A stretch of 6,565 nucleotides of DNA from Gammaproteobacteria bacterium. Its GTDB lineage: Bacteria > Pseudomonadota > Gammaproteobacteria > CAISUE01. The position numbers and the translations under genes were made by a program. The first letter of the stretch is position 1, and the number at the start of each line of letters is the position of its first letter. The stretch covers positions 1-6,565 of the forward strand of contig CANCKG010000039.1 of the NCBI GenBank assembly GCA_947378515.1, given 5' to 3'. A model generated the notes under the pieces. The model was not told the origin of the DNA, made no database searches, and was given only the letters and a program-made list of their open reading frames with translations. Below, piece after piece: positions 1 through 6,474 of the stretch.

Positions 1-511
1 GGTTGTACTGCCTAATGGTACCGGTAAAACGGTTCGTGTCGCTGTATTCACGCAAGGTGCTAATGTTGAATTAGCGCTTGCAGCTGGCGCCGATGTCGTT
101 GGTTTTGATGATTTAGCAGCCAGCATGAAAGCCGGTGACTTGAATTACGATGTGGTGATAGCTAGTCCAGATGCGATGCGAATTGTCGGTCAATTAGGTA
201 CGATCTTAGGCCCACGCGGTTTAATGCCGAATCCTAAAGTCGGTACGGTGAGTGCTGATGTGGCCGGTGCGGTAAAAAATGCCAAATCGGGTCAAGTGCG
301 TTATCGCAGTGATAAAGCCGGTGTCGTCCATGTGACTTTGGGCCGTGCAACCTTTACTGAACAGCAATTGCAGGAAAATTTAGCCGCATTTATTGCTGAC
401 TTGCGTCGTGTTAAGCCAGCGACGTCTAAAGGCATTTACGTTAAAAAAGTTTCGATTTCCAGCACCATGGGTCCTGGTTTGACAGTGGATCAATCGACGG
501 TAAATATGTAA
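1..511 (+). CDS. rplA: 50S ribosomal protein L1, C-terminal part (5' end outside window)
   Basis: L1 binds 23S rRNA helices 76-78 in the mobile stalk at the ribosomal E site, and in E. coli it also represses its own rplK-rplA mRNA. The reading frame is open from base 2 to the TAA at 509-511, giving 169 residues. Compared with the roughly 234-residue E. coli protein, about 63 N-terminal residues lie upstream of the window. The visible part opens with [19 protein letters not shown], the entry into the inserted domain II. It then has the family signature [15 protein letters not shown] (codons around 206-250) and returns to domain I through [11 protein letters not shown] and [12 protein letters not shown]. 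The ATG at 125 is an internal methionine, not a start, because homologous sequence continues upstream of it in frame. No frameshift or missing motif is seen. It is the last gene before a long structured spacer, as in the usual rplK-rplA / rplJ-rplL arrangement. Confidence 0.97.
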   Translation, partial: VVLPNGTGKTVRVAVFTQGANVELALAAGADVVGFDDLAASMKAGDLNYDVVIASPDAMRIVGQLGTILGPRGLMPNPKVGTVSADVAGAVKNAKSGQVRYRSDKAGVVHVTLGRATFTEQQLQENLAAFIADLRRVKPATSKGIYVKKVSISSTMGPGLTVDQSTVNM

Positions 512-516
512 TTTTA

Positions 517-545
517 GCTATTCACAGGGCTTGCTAAACTATAAT
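517..545 (+). promoter_or_regulatory. Candidate promoter for rplJ-rplL-rpoBC
   Basis: A perfect -10 hexamer TATAAT lies at 540-545, a few dozen bases after the rplA stop. At an 17-18 base spacing the -35 position is poor (around 516-522, AGCTAT/GCTATT). A better hexamer, TTCACA at 521-526, leaves only 13 bases. There is no TGn extended -10. A promoter in this spacer (P-L10) is known in E. coli. Transcription from here would start near 552 and include the structured leader that follows. The weak -35 keeps this tentative. Confidence 0.35.
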
Positions 546-562
546 GGCACTGTGCTATGAGT

Positions 563-652
563 AAACCTTAGGCGATGAGGTGATTCTTAAGAGGAGAGAG
601 TCGCGATTCTCTCCTCTTAAGCGCAAGTGCGGGTCTCCTGCGCGTAAGGTTT
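563..652 (+). promoter_or_regulatory. Predicted three-way-junction RNA element in the rplJ leader
   Basis: AAACCTTA at 563-570 is the exact reverse complement of TAAGGTTT at 645-652. This gives an 8-bp closing stem around two further hairpins. The first is a perfect 14-bp stem (586-599 with 608-621, plus a G-T pair 600/607) closed by TCGCGA. The second is a 7-bp stem with two G-T pairs (627-633 with 637-643, loop TCT). Bases 571-585 and 622-626 form the junction strands. The pairings are read directly; folding in the cell is inferred. No T-tract follows, so it does not look like a simple terminator. It may be a processing site or a regulatory leader domain. Confidence 0.45.
586..621 (+). repeat. 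Perfect 14-bp inverted repeat (hairpin) downstream of rplA
   Basis: Bases 586-599 (CTTAAGAGGAGAGA) pair without mismatch with 608-621, and 600/607 add a G-T pair, leaving the loop TCGCGA. The sequence after it is GC-rich rather than T-rich, so an intrinsic terminator is unlikely. Possible roles are an RNase-processing site separating the rplKA and rplJL parts of the transcript, or one arm of the larger junction at 563-652. Confidence 0.7.
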
Positions 653-663
653 TAAATAGATAG
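627..663 (+). repeat. Copy 1 of a short palindromic intergenic repeat
   Basis: The stretch GTGCGGGTCTCC-T-GCGCGTAAGGT at 627-650 matches the reverse complement of 2026-2048 at about 21 of 24 aligned positions, with one single-base indel. It is followed by TAAATAGATAG at 653-663, which recurs in direct orientation at 2057-2067. Because the core is itself palindromic, the two copies align in both orientations. Both lie in spacers of this operon, one ahead of rplJ and one ahead of rpoB. Confidence 0.6.
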
Positions 664-680
664 CATAAATTTTCGCGGCT

Positions 681-803
681 AGTTCCGGACTGAATCATTT
701 ATGGTTAAGTGCGGGACTAAATGTCGAAGACCGCTGGTATGTTAAGAATCTTTAATATTTAAACTTCCAGCGCAGACGATTCAATCTTTATGGGGATTGG
801 ATC
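681..803 (+). promoter_or_regulatory. Probable L10 autoregulatory leader (L10-L12 binding site) of rplJ
   Basis: In gammaproteobacteria the L10-(L12) complex represses translation by binding a structured leader upstream of rplJ. The leader mimics its 23S rRNA site through a kink-turn. Here three stems can be drawn: 681-687 with 712-718 (7 bp, one G-T), 732-737 with 767-772 (CGCTGG/CCAGCG), and 778-786 with 795-803 (9 bp, one G-T, loop of 8). The short single-stranded CAGAC between the second and third stems resembles, from memory, the GCGTAGACGG stretch of the E. coli leader. Location, stem order and that motif support the call. No covariance search was possible, so the exact boundaries are approximate. 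Confidence 0.5.
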
Positions 804-895
804 AACCGCTTATCTCTCACGAGTTAAGCCAAGAGGCGTGATGTTTTGTCACGTGATTATTAACCATTATTGACATTGAGAAATGTGAATAAAGG

Positions 896-901
896 CAGGA
901 G
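896..901 (+). promoter_or_regulatory. Ribosome binding site that fixes the GTG start of rplJ
   Basis: CAGGAG at 896-901 is a strong Shine-Dalgarno match, placed six bases before GTG 908. This selects the GTG start, and the resulting MAL- N-terminus matches E. coli L10 residue for residue at the start. A small 5-bp hairpin with a GAGA loop (873-886) sits just upstream and leaves the site free. Confidence 0.8.
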
Positions 902-907
902 TTAACT

Positions 908-1435
908 GTGGCACTTACTCGAGTAACAAAAGAAGCCATTGTGGCTGAAGTATCTGTTGTTGCGTCGAAGGCTATCTCAGCGGTGGTTGCACTAAACCAT
1001 GGTTTGAGTGCTGGTGAAATGACGGAGTTACGTGTTAATGCTCGAAAATTAGGCGTTTTTTTAAAAGTCGTACCAAATAATTTGCTCAAACGAGCTGTTG
1101 CTGGTAGTGAATTTGAATGCTTACAAGAGACATTAATCGGACCGACCATCATCGCTTTTTCAAAAGGCGAACCCGGTTCAGCTGGTCGTTTGATTCGTGA
1201 TTTTGTTAAAACACACCCTAAAATGGGCGTAAAAGCAATTGCGATCGGCGCCAAAGTCTTTGATGCACAACAATTAGAAATGCTCGCTTCCTTACCAAGC
1301 AGAGATGAAGCCTTAGCTTCGTTGATGTCGGTCATGAATGCACCGATTGGTAAATTGGTTCGCACATTGCCAGAAACCTATACCAAAATGGTAAGAGTCG
1401 TTGCAGCAGTGCGCGATTTGAAACAAGCAGCCTAA
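908..1435 (+). CDS. rplJ: 50S ribosomal protein L10
   Basis: L10 anchors the L7/L12 stalk on the 23S GTPase-associated region, where elongation and release factors act. It also represses its own operon. The 175-residue product aligns without gaps to E. coli L10 (165 aa) over about the first 145 residues. It contains the rRNA-binding segment MTELRVNARKLGVFLKVVPN (38-57), ECLQETLIGPT (70-80) and LASLP (126-130). The C-terminal helix that carries L12 dimers differs: relative to E. coli there are 11 extra residues (about 155-165). They create a repeat, KLVRTL (149-154) followed by KMVRVV (160-165), before the usual AAVRD tail. This suggests an additional L12-binding segment. The start is GTG, supported by the ribosome binding site six bases upstream. 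The gene ends with tandem stops TAA TAA (1433-1438). It is followed after 38 bases by rplL, its stalk partner. Confidence 0.97.
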   Translation: MALTRVTKEAIVAEVSVVASKAISAVVALNHGLSAGEMTELRVNARKLGVFLKVVPNNLLKRAVAGSEFECLQETLIGPTIIAFSKGEPGSAGRLIRDFVKTHPKMGVKAIAIGAKVFDAQQLEMLASLPSRDEALASLMSVMNAPIGKLVRTLPETYTKMVRVVAAVRDLKQAA

Positions 1436-1473
1436 TAACCCTCGTTAACATTAATTAGTGGAGTTTTACCTAC

Positions 1474-1845
1474 ATGAGCATTTCAAAACAAGATATTTTA
1501 CAAGCTGTAAGCGATATGAGCGTAATGGATGTTGTTGAATTAGTAAAAATGATGGAAGATAAATTTGGTGTGTCGGCTGCCGCCGCTGTTGCTGTTGCTG
1601 CTCCTGCCGCTGCTGCTGCTGTTGTTGAAGAGCAAACTGAATTTGAAGTGTTCTTAAAAGCTATCGGCGAAAATAAAGTTAATGTCATCAAAGCTGTTCG
1701 TGCTTTAACTGGTCTTGGTTTGAAAGAAGCCAAAGATTTAGTGGAAAGCGCACCTGCTTCTATTAAAGCGGGTGTTGCTAAAGATGAAGCGGCTAAAATC
1801 AAGAAAGATATTGAAGAAGCTGGCGGAACTGCAGAAGTTAAGTAA
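1474..1845 (+). CDS. rplL: 50S ribosomal protein L7/L12
   Basis: L7/L12 forms the flexible stalk that recruits and stimulates the translational GTPases (EF-Tu, EF-G, IF2, RF3). It is the only multi-copy ribosomal protein. The 123 residues show the standard three parts. The N-terminal dimerisation and L10-binding domain spans 1-32 ([18 protein letters not shown]). An Ala/Val/Pro-rich hinge spans about 33-53. The globular factor-binding domain runs from 54 to the end ([11 protein letters not shown], then [17 protein letters not shown] at 79-95, and the EVK terminus). Similarity to the E. coli protein (121 aa) is very high. The second residue is serine, as in E. coli where it is acetylated to give L7; whether that happens here is unknown. 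A GGAG at 1460-1463 lies ten bases before the ATG, slightly long. The hinge is coded by a run of GCT/GCC/GTT codons that reflects composition, not a mobile repeat. Confidence 0.98.
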   Translation: MSISKQDILQAVSDMSVMDVVELVKMMEDKFGVSAAAAVAVAAPAAAAAVVEEQTEFEVFLKAIGENKVNVIKAVRALTGLGLKEAKDLVESAPASIKAGVAKDEAAKIKKDIEEAGGTAEVK

Positions 1846-1850
1846 AATCA

Positions 1851-1878
1851 AAGGACTTGAGATTCGTCTCAAGTCCTT
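1851..1878 (+). repeat. Perfect 12-bp TTCG-loop hairpin just after rplL
   Basis: Bases 1851-1862 (AAGGACTTGAGA) pair exactly with 1867-1878 around a TTCG tetraloop, a very stable loop in RNA. The hairpin begins five bases after the rplL stop. The bases that follow (ATTGTGTC) are only mildly T-rich, so it is a poor intrinsic terminator on its own. It could protect the rplL 3' end or mark a processing site; E. coli has an RNase III cleavage site in this same spacer, though its substrate is longer. Confidence 0.65.
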
Positions 1879-1890
1879 ATTGTGTCTCTG

Positions 1891-1945
1891 GCTTCAGTTT
1901 GATTGAAGCTTTCGTTGGTTCCTAATGATCGGTACTGCACCAACG
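1891..1945 (+). other. Two further short stems in the rplL-rpoB spacer
   Basis: GCTTCA at 1891-1896 pairs with TGAAGC at 1904-1909 (6 bp, loop of 7). CGTTGGT at 1913-1919 pairs with ACCAACG at 1939-1945 (7 bp, loop of 19). Both pairings are exact. They fill the interval between the post-rplL hairpin and the attenuator candidate, so most of the first 175 bases of this spacer can be drawn as consecutive stems. No function can be assigned from sequence alone. Confidence 0.35.
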
Positions 1946-1978
1946 CGTGAAAATACTATCTCTGAATTTGTTTAAGCT

Positions 1979-2021
1979 GAAAAGACCATGGTTCTTTTCG
2001 GCCTTTTGCCGTCTTTTTTTT
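1979..2021 (+). terminator. Candidate attenuator between rplL and rpoB
   Basis: CGGC at 1999-2002 pairs with GCCG at 2008-2011 around CTTTT, and is followed by TC and eight T's (2014-2021), the form of an intrinsic terminator. Just before it, 1979-1986 can pair with 1991-1999 (one bulged T, loop CATG). Alternatively, AAAGAC at 1981-1986 can pair with GTCTTT at 2011-2016, which would use up part of the T-tract. The GC stem is short, as expected for partial rather than full termination, because rpoB has no strong promoter visible downstream. In E. coli an attenuator in this spacer lowers rpoBC transcription relative to rplJL. This is the only T8 tract in the spacer. Confidence 0.55.
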
Positions 2022-2025
2022 ACGT

Positions 2026-2067
2026 ACGTTACGCGCGGAAACCCGCACGTAGGTACTAAATAGATAG
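2026..2067 (+). repeat. Copy 2 of the short palindromic intergenic repeat
   Basis: Bases 2026-2048 are an inverted copy of 627-650 (about 21 of 24 positions), and TAAATAGATAG at 2057-2067 is a direct copy of 653-663. Locally the element folds as GCGG/CCGC (2035-2038 with 2043-2046), extended past one C-A mismatch by 2030-2033 with 2048-2051. It lies immediately after the T-tract of the attenuator candidate, so it would be at the 5' end of the rpoB-proximal leader. Confidence 0.6.
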
Positions 2068-2297
2068 TCCTGATAAAATTATCCTGATAACAGTTGTAGC
2101 AATTAAACGTAGTAAAAAGTACAACAGAATTGTGCTTTTGTAAAACTGAAAATGATTCACCCTGAGGTATTAGTAGGGTTTTATAGGTAGGTTTTTCAGC
2201 AGGACTGAAAAACTGATTTTTGCGGTGTTTGATTGAATTGCGCTATTTTAAGTGCAATGTACTTTCATCTGCCAGGTCAACTTAAACTGGAGCGGCT
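2068..2297 (+). promoter_or_regulatory. rpoB-proximal leader with two hairpins and ribosome binding site
   Basis: This AT-rich stretch holds no convincing ORF. Its first stem is GTTTTTCAG (2191-2199) with CTGAAAAAC (2205-2213), a perfect 9-bp stem with loop CAGGA, followed by TGA and five T's; it could be a second weak attenuator, but the stem is mostly A-T. Its second is 2237-2244 with 2251-2258 (8 bp, one G-T, loop of 6), ending 39 bases before rpoB. A 9-base direct repeat TCCTGATAA occurs at 2068 and 2082. I see no good -35/-10 pair. GGAG at 2289-2292 serves rpoB. Confidence 0.4.
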
Positions 2298-5200
2298 ATG
2301 GAAAAGATTTATCTTCATCCTGAAAAAAAGCGCATACGTGTAGATTTTAGTAATCGTGGCGATGTCATGGAATTGCCAAATTTACTGGCTATTCAAAAAA
2401 ATTCTTATAAGAAATTTCTTCAAGCAGAAATAGCGCCAAAAAACCGTGAAAAAGTCGGCCTTGAAGCTGTTTTTCAATCTGTTTTCCCGATCGTTAGTTA
2501 TTCAGGTAATGCTGCTTTAGATTATGTCGATTATAAATTGGGTGTGCCGCCTTATTCTGTTGAAGAATGCTTGGTATCCGGCATTACCTTTGCCGCACCC
2601 TTGCGCGTTAAAACTCGGTTAGTGATTTACGACAAAGATGCCCCAGCCAATGCGAAATCCATCAAAGATGTGAAAGAACAAGATGTCTACATGGGTGAAG
2701 TGCCGCTTATGACTGATCGTGGTTCTTTTGTGATCAATGGTACCGAACGGGTCGTGGTATCACAATTACATCGGTCGCCAGGCGTATTTTTTGAGCATGA
2801 TAAAGGTAAAACGCATTCATCTGGTAAATTATTGTATTCGGGTCGGATTATTCCTTACCGTGGTTCATGGTTAGATTTTGAATTTGATGCTAAAGACTGT
2901 GTTTTTGCACGAATCGATAAACGCCGTAAATTACCAGCGACTATCATTTTACGCGCCATTGGTTTTAATAATGAACAAATGTTGGCGATGTTCTATGATT
3001 TCAATACCTACCATTTAAAAGGCGATGAAATCTACTTGGATCTGGTGCCTGAACGTTTACGTGGTGAAATTGCCGCTTTTGATATTAAATATCAAGATGG
3101 CACGATGTTGGTTGAGCGTGGCCGTCGGATTTCGATGCGCAATGTCAAGCAAATGGAAAAAGCTCAGCTTAAATCCCTGCATGTGCCGCTAGATTATCTC
3201 TATGGCCGGGTAACGGCTAAAGATATTATCGATACTGAAACTGGTGAAATATTAGTCGCAGCTAATACCGAAGTGACACCAGAACTGTATAAAAAATTGC
3301 AAAAAGCCAATATTAAAGTTATCGACACACTGCATACCAATGATTTGGATTGTGGACCGTTTATTTCAGATACCTTGAAACTGGATCCAACTACGGTTCA
3401 ATTAGAAGCATTGATTGAATTGTATCGTATGATGCGTCCCGGTGAGCCGCCGACCAAAGAAGCTGCTGAACAATTATTTAAAAGTTTGTTTTTTTCAGCC
3501 GATCGCTATGATTTATCGGCCGTCGGTCGGATGAAATTGAATCGTCGGGTGGGTCGTACTGAAGTGGAAGGCCCTGGTATTTTGACTGAAGACGATATCG
3601 TACAAGTATTAAAACTATTAGTCGATATTCGTAACGGCAAAGGCATCATCGATGATATCGATCATTTGGGTAATCGTCGGGTGCGTTCGGTCGGTGAAAT
3701 GACTGAAAATCAATACCGCATTGGTTTAGTACGGGTTGAACGGGCGGTGCGTGAACGCTTAAGCATGGCTGAATCCGAAGGCTTGATGCCACAAGATTTG
3801 ATGAATGCTAAACCCATTGCCGCAGCAATCAAAGAATTTTTTGGTTCCAGCCAATTATCACAATTTATGGATCAAGTGAATCCGCTGTCGGAAATCACTC
3901 ATAAACGTCGAGTATCTGCGCTAGGACCAGGTGGTTTGACACGTGAACGCGCCGGCTTTGAAGTACGCGATGTGCATCCAACGCATTATGGTCGGGTTTG
4001 CCCGATTGAAACGCCAGAAGGACCCAACATCGGCTTGATCAATTCTTTGGCGACCTATGCGCGAACCAATGATTATGGCTTTTTAGAAAGTCCTTATCGC
4101 AAAGTAGTCAATGGCCATGCCACGCAAGAATTAGTCTATCTGTCCGCCATTGAAGAAGGTGAATTTCCCATTGCCCAGGCCAATGCCGAATTAGATGCTG
4201 ACGGTCGCTTGACAGAAACTTTGGTGCCGTGTCGGTTCAAAGGTGAATTTGCTTACAGTTCTGCCGATAAAATTAAATTCATGGATGTATCGCCGAAACA
4301 AGTGGTATCGGTGGCAGCATCTTTAGTACCGTTCTTAGAACACGATGATGCGAATCGTGCCTTGATGGGTTCGAATATGCAACGTCAAGCGGTCCCCACC
4401 TTGCGTGCTGAAAAGCCGCTGGTCGGTACTGGTATGGAACGGGTAGTTGCCCGCGATTCGGGCGCGACAGCGATTGCCCGCCGTGGTGGTATCGTCGATT
4501 CGATCGATGCTAGCCGAATTGTGATTCGTGCCAGTGGTGATGAAGTGCGCGCCGGTGAAACGGGTGTTGATATTTATAACCTCACCAAATACACCCGTTC
4601 AAACCAAAACACTTGCGTTAATCAACAACCTTTGGTGAAGCCAGGTGATTTAATTAACAAAGGTGATTTGATTGCCGATGGCCCATCGACTGACATGGGT
4701 GAATTGGCATTGGGCCAAAACATGCTGGTGGCCTTTATGCCCTGGAATGGTTATAACTTCGAAGATTCGATTCTTATTTCAGAACGTGTCGTTTCGGAAG
4801 ATCGTTATACCACCATTCATATCGAAGAATTATTGTGTGTGGCGCGTGATACCAAACTCGGACCTGAAGAAATATCCTCGGATATTCCCAATGTCAGCGA
4901 AAATGCCTTAGCGAAACTCGATGAAGCTGGGATTATTCACGTCGGCGCTGAAGTTAAAGCTGGCGATGTATTAGTCGGCAAAGTGACCCCGAAAGGCGAG
5001 ACGCAATTGACGCCGGAAGAAAAACTATTACGGGCAATTTTTGGTGAAAAAGCCTCTGATGTTAAAGATTCGTCCTTGCGAGTCCCAGCTGGCATGAATG
5101 GGACCGTCATCGATGTCAAGGTCTTTACGCGCGATGGTGTCACCAAAGATAAGCGGGCGTTAACGATTGAACATGCTGAAATCGAACGGATCAAAAAAGA

Positions 5201-6386
5201 TTTGCGCGATGAATTGCGGATTCGTGAAAGCGATCTCTATTCGCGCGTTCATAAATTATTGGTTGGCAAAGTCGCCGCCGGTGGTCCAAATAAATTGAAG
5301 TCAGGAACCACGATCAGTGACGATTACCTTAGTGAATTGAGTCATGACAAATGGTTTGAATTACGCTTGAAAGACGATGCAGCACAGCAAGAATTGGAAT
5401 TATTTGCCATTCAAGCGAAACAATTACATAAAGATTTGGATGATCGCTTAGAGAATCAACGTAAAAAAATCGTTCAAGGCGATGATTTAGCACCTGGCGT
5501 GTTGAAAATTGTCAAAGTCTATGTTGCGGTGAAACGTAAAATTCAACCGGGCGATAAAATGGCCGGTCGCCATGGTAATAAAGGGGTGGTATCGATGATC
5601 GTGCCGGTCGAAGATATGCCCTTTAGAGCCGATGGTACCCCCGTCGATATCGTGTTAAATCCACTGGGCGTGCCATCACGGATGAATGTCGGTCAGATTC
5701 TTGAAACACATTTGGGTTGGGCTGCCAAAGGGCTCGGTCTTAAAATTGGTAAAATGCTCGACGCCCGTGATTCAACGGCCAACATTCAAGCATTATTAGA
5801 AAAAATCTATAACCACGATGATCGTAAACGGGTTAATTTTGCCGATTTTGATGAAGCTGAAGTGCTGACGTTGGCCAATAATCTACGCGGTGGTGTGCCC
5901 ATGGGTACGCCGGTATTTGATGGCGCTTCTGAAGATATGATCAAAAGCATGTTAACGCTGGCTGATCTACCTGCTAGTGGTCAGACTATCTTGTACGATG
6001 GCAGAACCGGCGATCAATTTGCCCGTCCTGTGACAATCGGTTACATGTATATGTTAAAACTGAATCACTTGGTTGATGACAAAATGCATGCGCGGTCAAC
6101 CGGTTCTTACAGCCTTGTGACCCAACAGCCACTAGGTGGTAAAGCACAATTCGGTGGTCAGCGTTTCGGTGAAATGGAAGTATGGGCGCTACAAGCTTAC
6201 GGTGCTGCTTATACCTTGCAAGAAATGTTGACCGTCAAATCGGATGATGTGACCGGACGCACGAGAATGTATAAAAACATTGTCGATAATAATCAACATA
6301 TGGATGCCGGAATGCCGGAATCATTCAATGTGTTGGTGAAAGAAATTCGCGCGCTGGCGATCGACATCGATTTAGATAACGATTAA
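2298..6386 (+). CDS. rpoB: DNA-directed RNA polymerase subunit beta
   Basis: Beta forms half of the catalytic cleft of core RNA polymerase and binds the RNA:DNA hybrid and rifampicin. The product is 1362 aa (E. coli 1342) and aligns along its whole length. The protrusion and lobe occupy about residues 28-510, including the first lineage insert (about 233-352). The rifampicin region begins at [12 protein letters not shown] (S517 equals E. coli S508). D525, H535 and S540, matching E. coli D516, H526 and S531, are all wild type, so a rifampicin-sensitive form is expected; E. coli N518 is V527 here. Active-site contacts are present: E822-D823 in GYNFEDS, K1087 and K1095 in [12 protein letters not shown], and R1128 in PSRMN. 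The second insert (about 960-1060) is short and E. coli-like. The C-terminal clamp part has [20 protein letters not shown] (1279-1298). The ATG has GGAG five bases upstream, and [17 protein letters not shown] is a normal N-terminal region. No frameshift is seen. Confidence 0.99.
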   Translation: MEKIYLHPEKKRIRVDFSNRGDVMELPNLLAIQKNSYKKFLQAEIAPKNREKVGLEAVFQSVFPIVSYSGNAALDYVDYKLGVPPYSVEECLVSGITFAAPLRVKTRLVIYDKDAPANAKSIKDVKEQDVYMGEVPLMTDRGSFVINGTERVVVSQLHRSPGVFFEHDKGKTHSSGKLLYSGRIIPYRGSWLDFEFDAKDCVFARIDKRRKLPATIILRAIGFNNEQMLAMFYDFNTYHLKGDEIYLDLVPERLRGEIAAFDIKYQDGTMLVERGRRISMRNVKQMEKAQLKSLHVPLDYLYGRVTAKDIIDTETGEILVAANTEVTPELYKKLQKANIKVIDTLHTNDLDCGPFISDTLKLDPTTVQLEALIELYRMMRPGEPPTKEAAEQLFKSLFFSADRYDLSAVGRMKLNRRVGRTEVEGPGILTEDDIVQVLKLLVDIRNGKGIIDDIDHLGNRRVRSVGEMTENQYRIGLVRVERAVRERLSMAESEGLMPQDLMNAKPIAAAIKEFFGSSQLSQFMDQVNPLSEITHKRRVSALGPGGLTRERAGFEVRDVHPTHYGRVCPIETPEGPNIGLINSLATYARTNDYGFLESPYRKVVNGHATQELVYLSAIEEGEFPIAQANAELDADGRLTETLVPCRFKGEFAYSSADKIKFMDVSPKQVVSVAASLVPFLEHDDANRALMGSNMQRQAVPTLRAEKPLVGTGMERVVARDSGATAIARRGGIVDSIDASRIVIRASGDEVRAGETGVDIYNLTKYTRSNQNTCVNQQPLVKPGDLINKGDLIADGPSTDMGELALGQNMLVAFMPWNGYNFEDSILISERVVSEDRYTTIHIEELLCVARDTKLGPEEISSDIPNVSENALAKLDEAGIIHVGAEVKAGDVLVGKVTPKGETQLTPEEKLLRAIFGEKASDVKDSSLRVPAGMNGTVIDVKVFTRDGVTKDKRALTIEHAEIERIKKDLRDELRIRESDLYSRVHKLLVGKVAAGGPNKLKSGTTISDDYLSELSHDKWFELRLKDDAAQQELELFAIQAKQLHKDLDDRLENQRKKIVQGDDLAPGVLKIVKVYVAVKRKIQPGDKMAGRHGNKGVVSMIVPVEDMPFRADGTPVDIVLNPLGVPSRMNVGQILETHLGWAAKGLGLKIGKMLDARDSTANIQALLEKIYNHDDRKRVNFADFDEAEVLTLANNLRGGVPMGTPVFDGASEDMIKSMLTLADLPASGQTILYDGRTGDQFARPVTIGYMYMLKLNHLVDDKMHARSTGSYSLVTQQPLGGKAQFGGQRFGEMEVWALQAYGAAYTLQEMLTVKSDDVTGRTRMYKNIVDNNQHMDAGMPESFNVLVKEIRALAIDIDLDND

Positions 6387-6396
6387 TTTACTGTAG

Positions 6397-6444
6397 GGGT
6401 GTCCCGCAGCTAAATTCATCCGTGAATTTAGCTGCGGGACACCC
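6397..6444 (+). repeat. Perfect 22-bp hairpin between rpoB and rpoC
   Basis: Bases 6397-6418 are the exact reverse complement of 6423-6444, with a four-base loop TCCG (6419-6422). The stem has a GC-rich base (GGGTGTCCCGCAGC) and an AT-rich tip (TAAATTCA). It begins ten bases after the rpoB stop and ends 30 bases before the rpoC start. Downstream is AGTGGTACC then A's, not T's, so it is not an intrinsic terminator, which would also cut off the essential rpoC. Two helical turns of perfect duplex is about the length RNase III recognises. A processing or mRNA-stability element, or a copy of a dispersed palindrome, are the likely explanations. Confidence 0.75.
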
Positions 6445-6474
6445 AGTGGTACCAAAAAATTAGGAGTGATGATT

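Noticed and set aside
125..127. ATG as a start for rplA
   Set aside because: L1-like sequence continues in frame upstream to base 2, so this is an internal methionine of a gene cut by the window edge.
870..875. Perfect TTGACA hexamer as a promoter -35 for rplJ
   Set aside because: The matching -10 position (about 892-898) is AGGCAG-like and overlaps the ribosome binding site; a transcript from there would lack a usable leader.
817..1365. Open reading frame of 182 codons on the minus strand over rplJ
   Set aside because: It is antisense to an unmistakable L10 gene, covers part of its leader, and its translation shows no recognisable domain; it is a shadow of the rplJ codon pattern.
1575..1630. 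GCT/GCC/GTT-rich run as a microsatellite
   Set aside because: It encodes the flexible Ala/Val hinge normal for L7/L12, so the repetition is explained by protein composition.
1470..1802. Minus-strand open frame over rplL
   Set aside because: Antisense to rplL; its Ala/Thr-rich stretch is simply the complement of the alanine-rich hinge codons.
2068..2090. 9-base direct repeat TCCTGATAA with a 14-base period
   Set aside because: Only two short AT-rich copies; too little to separate from chance or to suggest an operator or CRISPR-like array.
4672..4911. Plus-strand open frame inside rpoB
   Set aside because: Out of frame within well-conserved RpoB sequence, with no ribosome binding site and no family resemblance.
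4937..5194. Minus-strand open frame inside rpoB
   Set aside because: Antisense to conserved RpoB sequence, with no supporting start signal or recognisable motif.
6469..6471. Upstream in-frame ATG as the rpoC start
   Set aside because: It lies only two bases after TAGGAG, too close for normal initiation; ATG 6475 has proper spacing.
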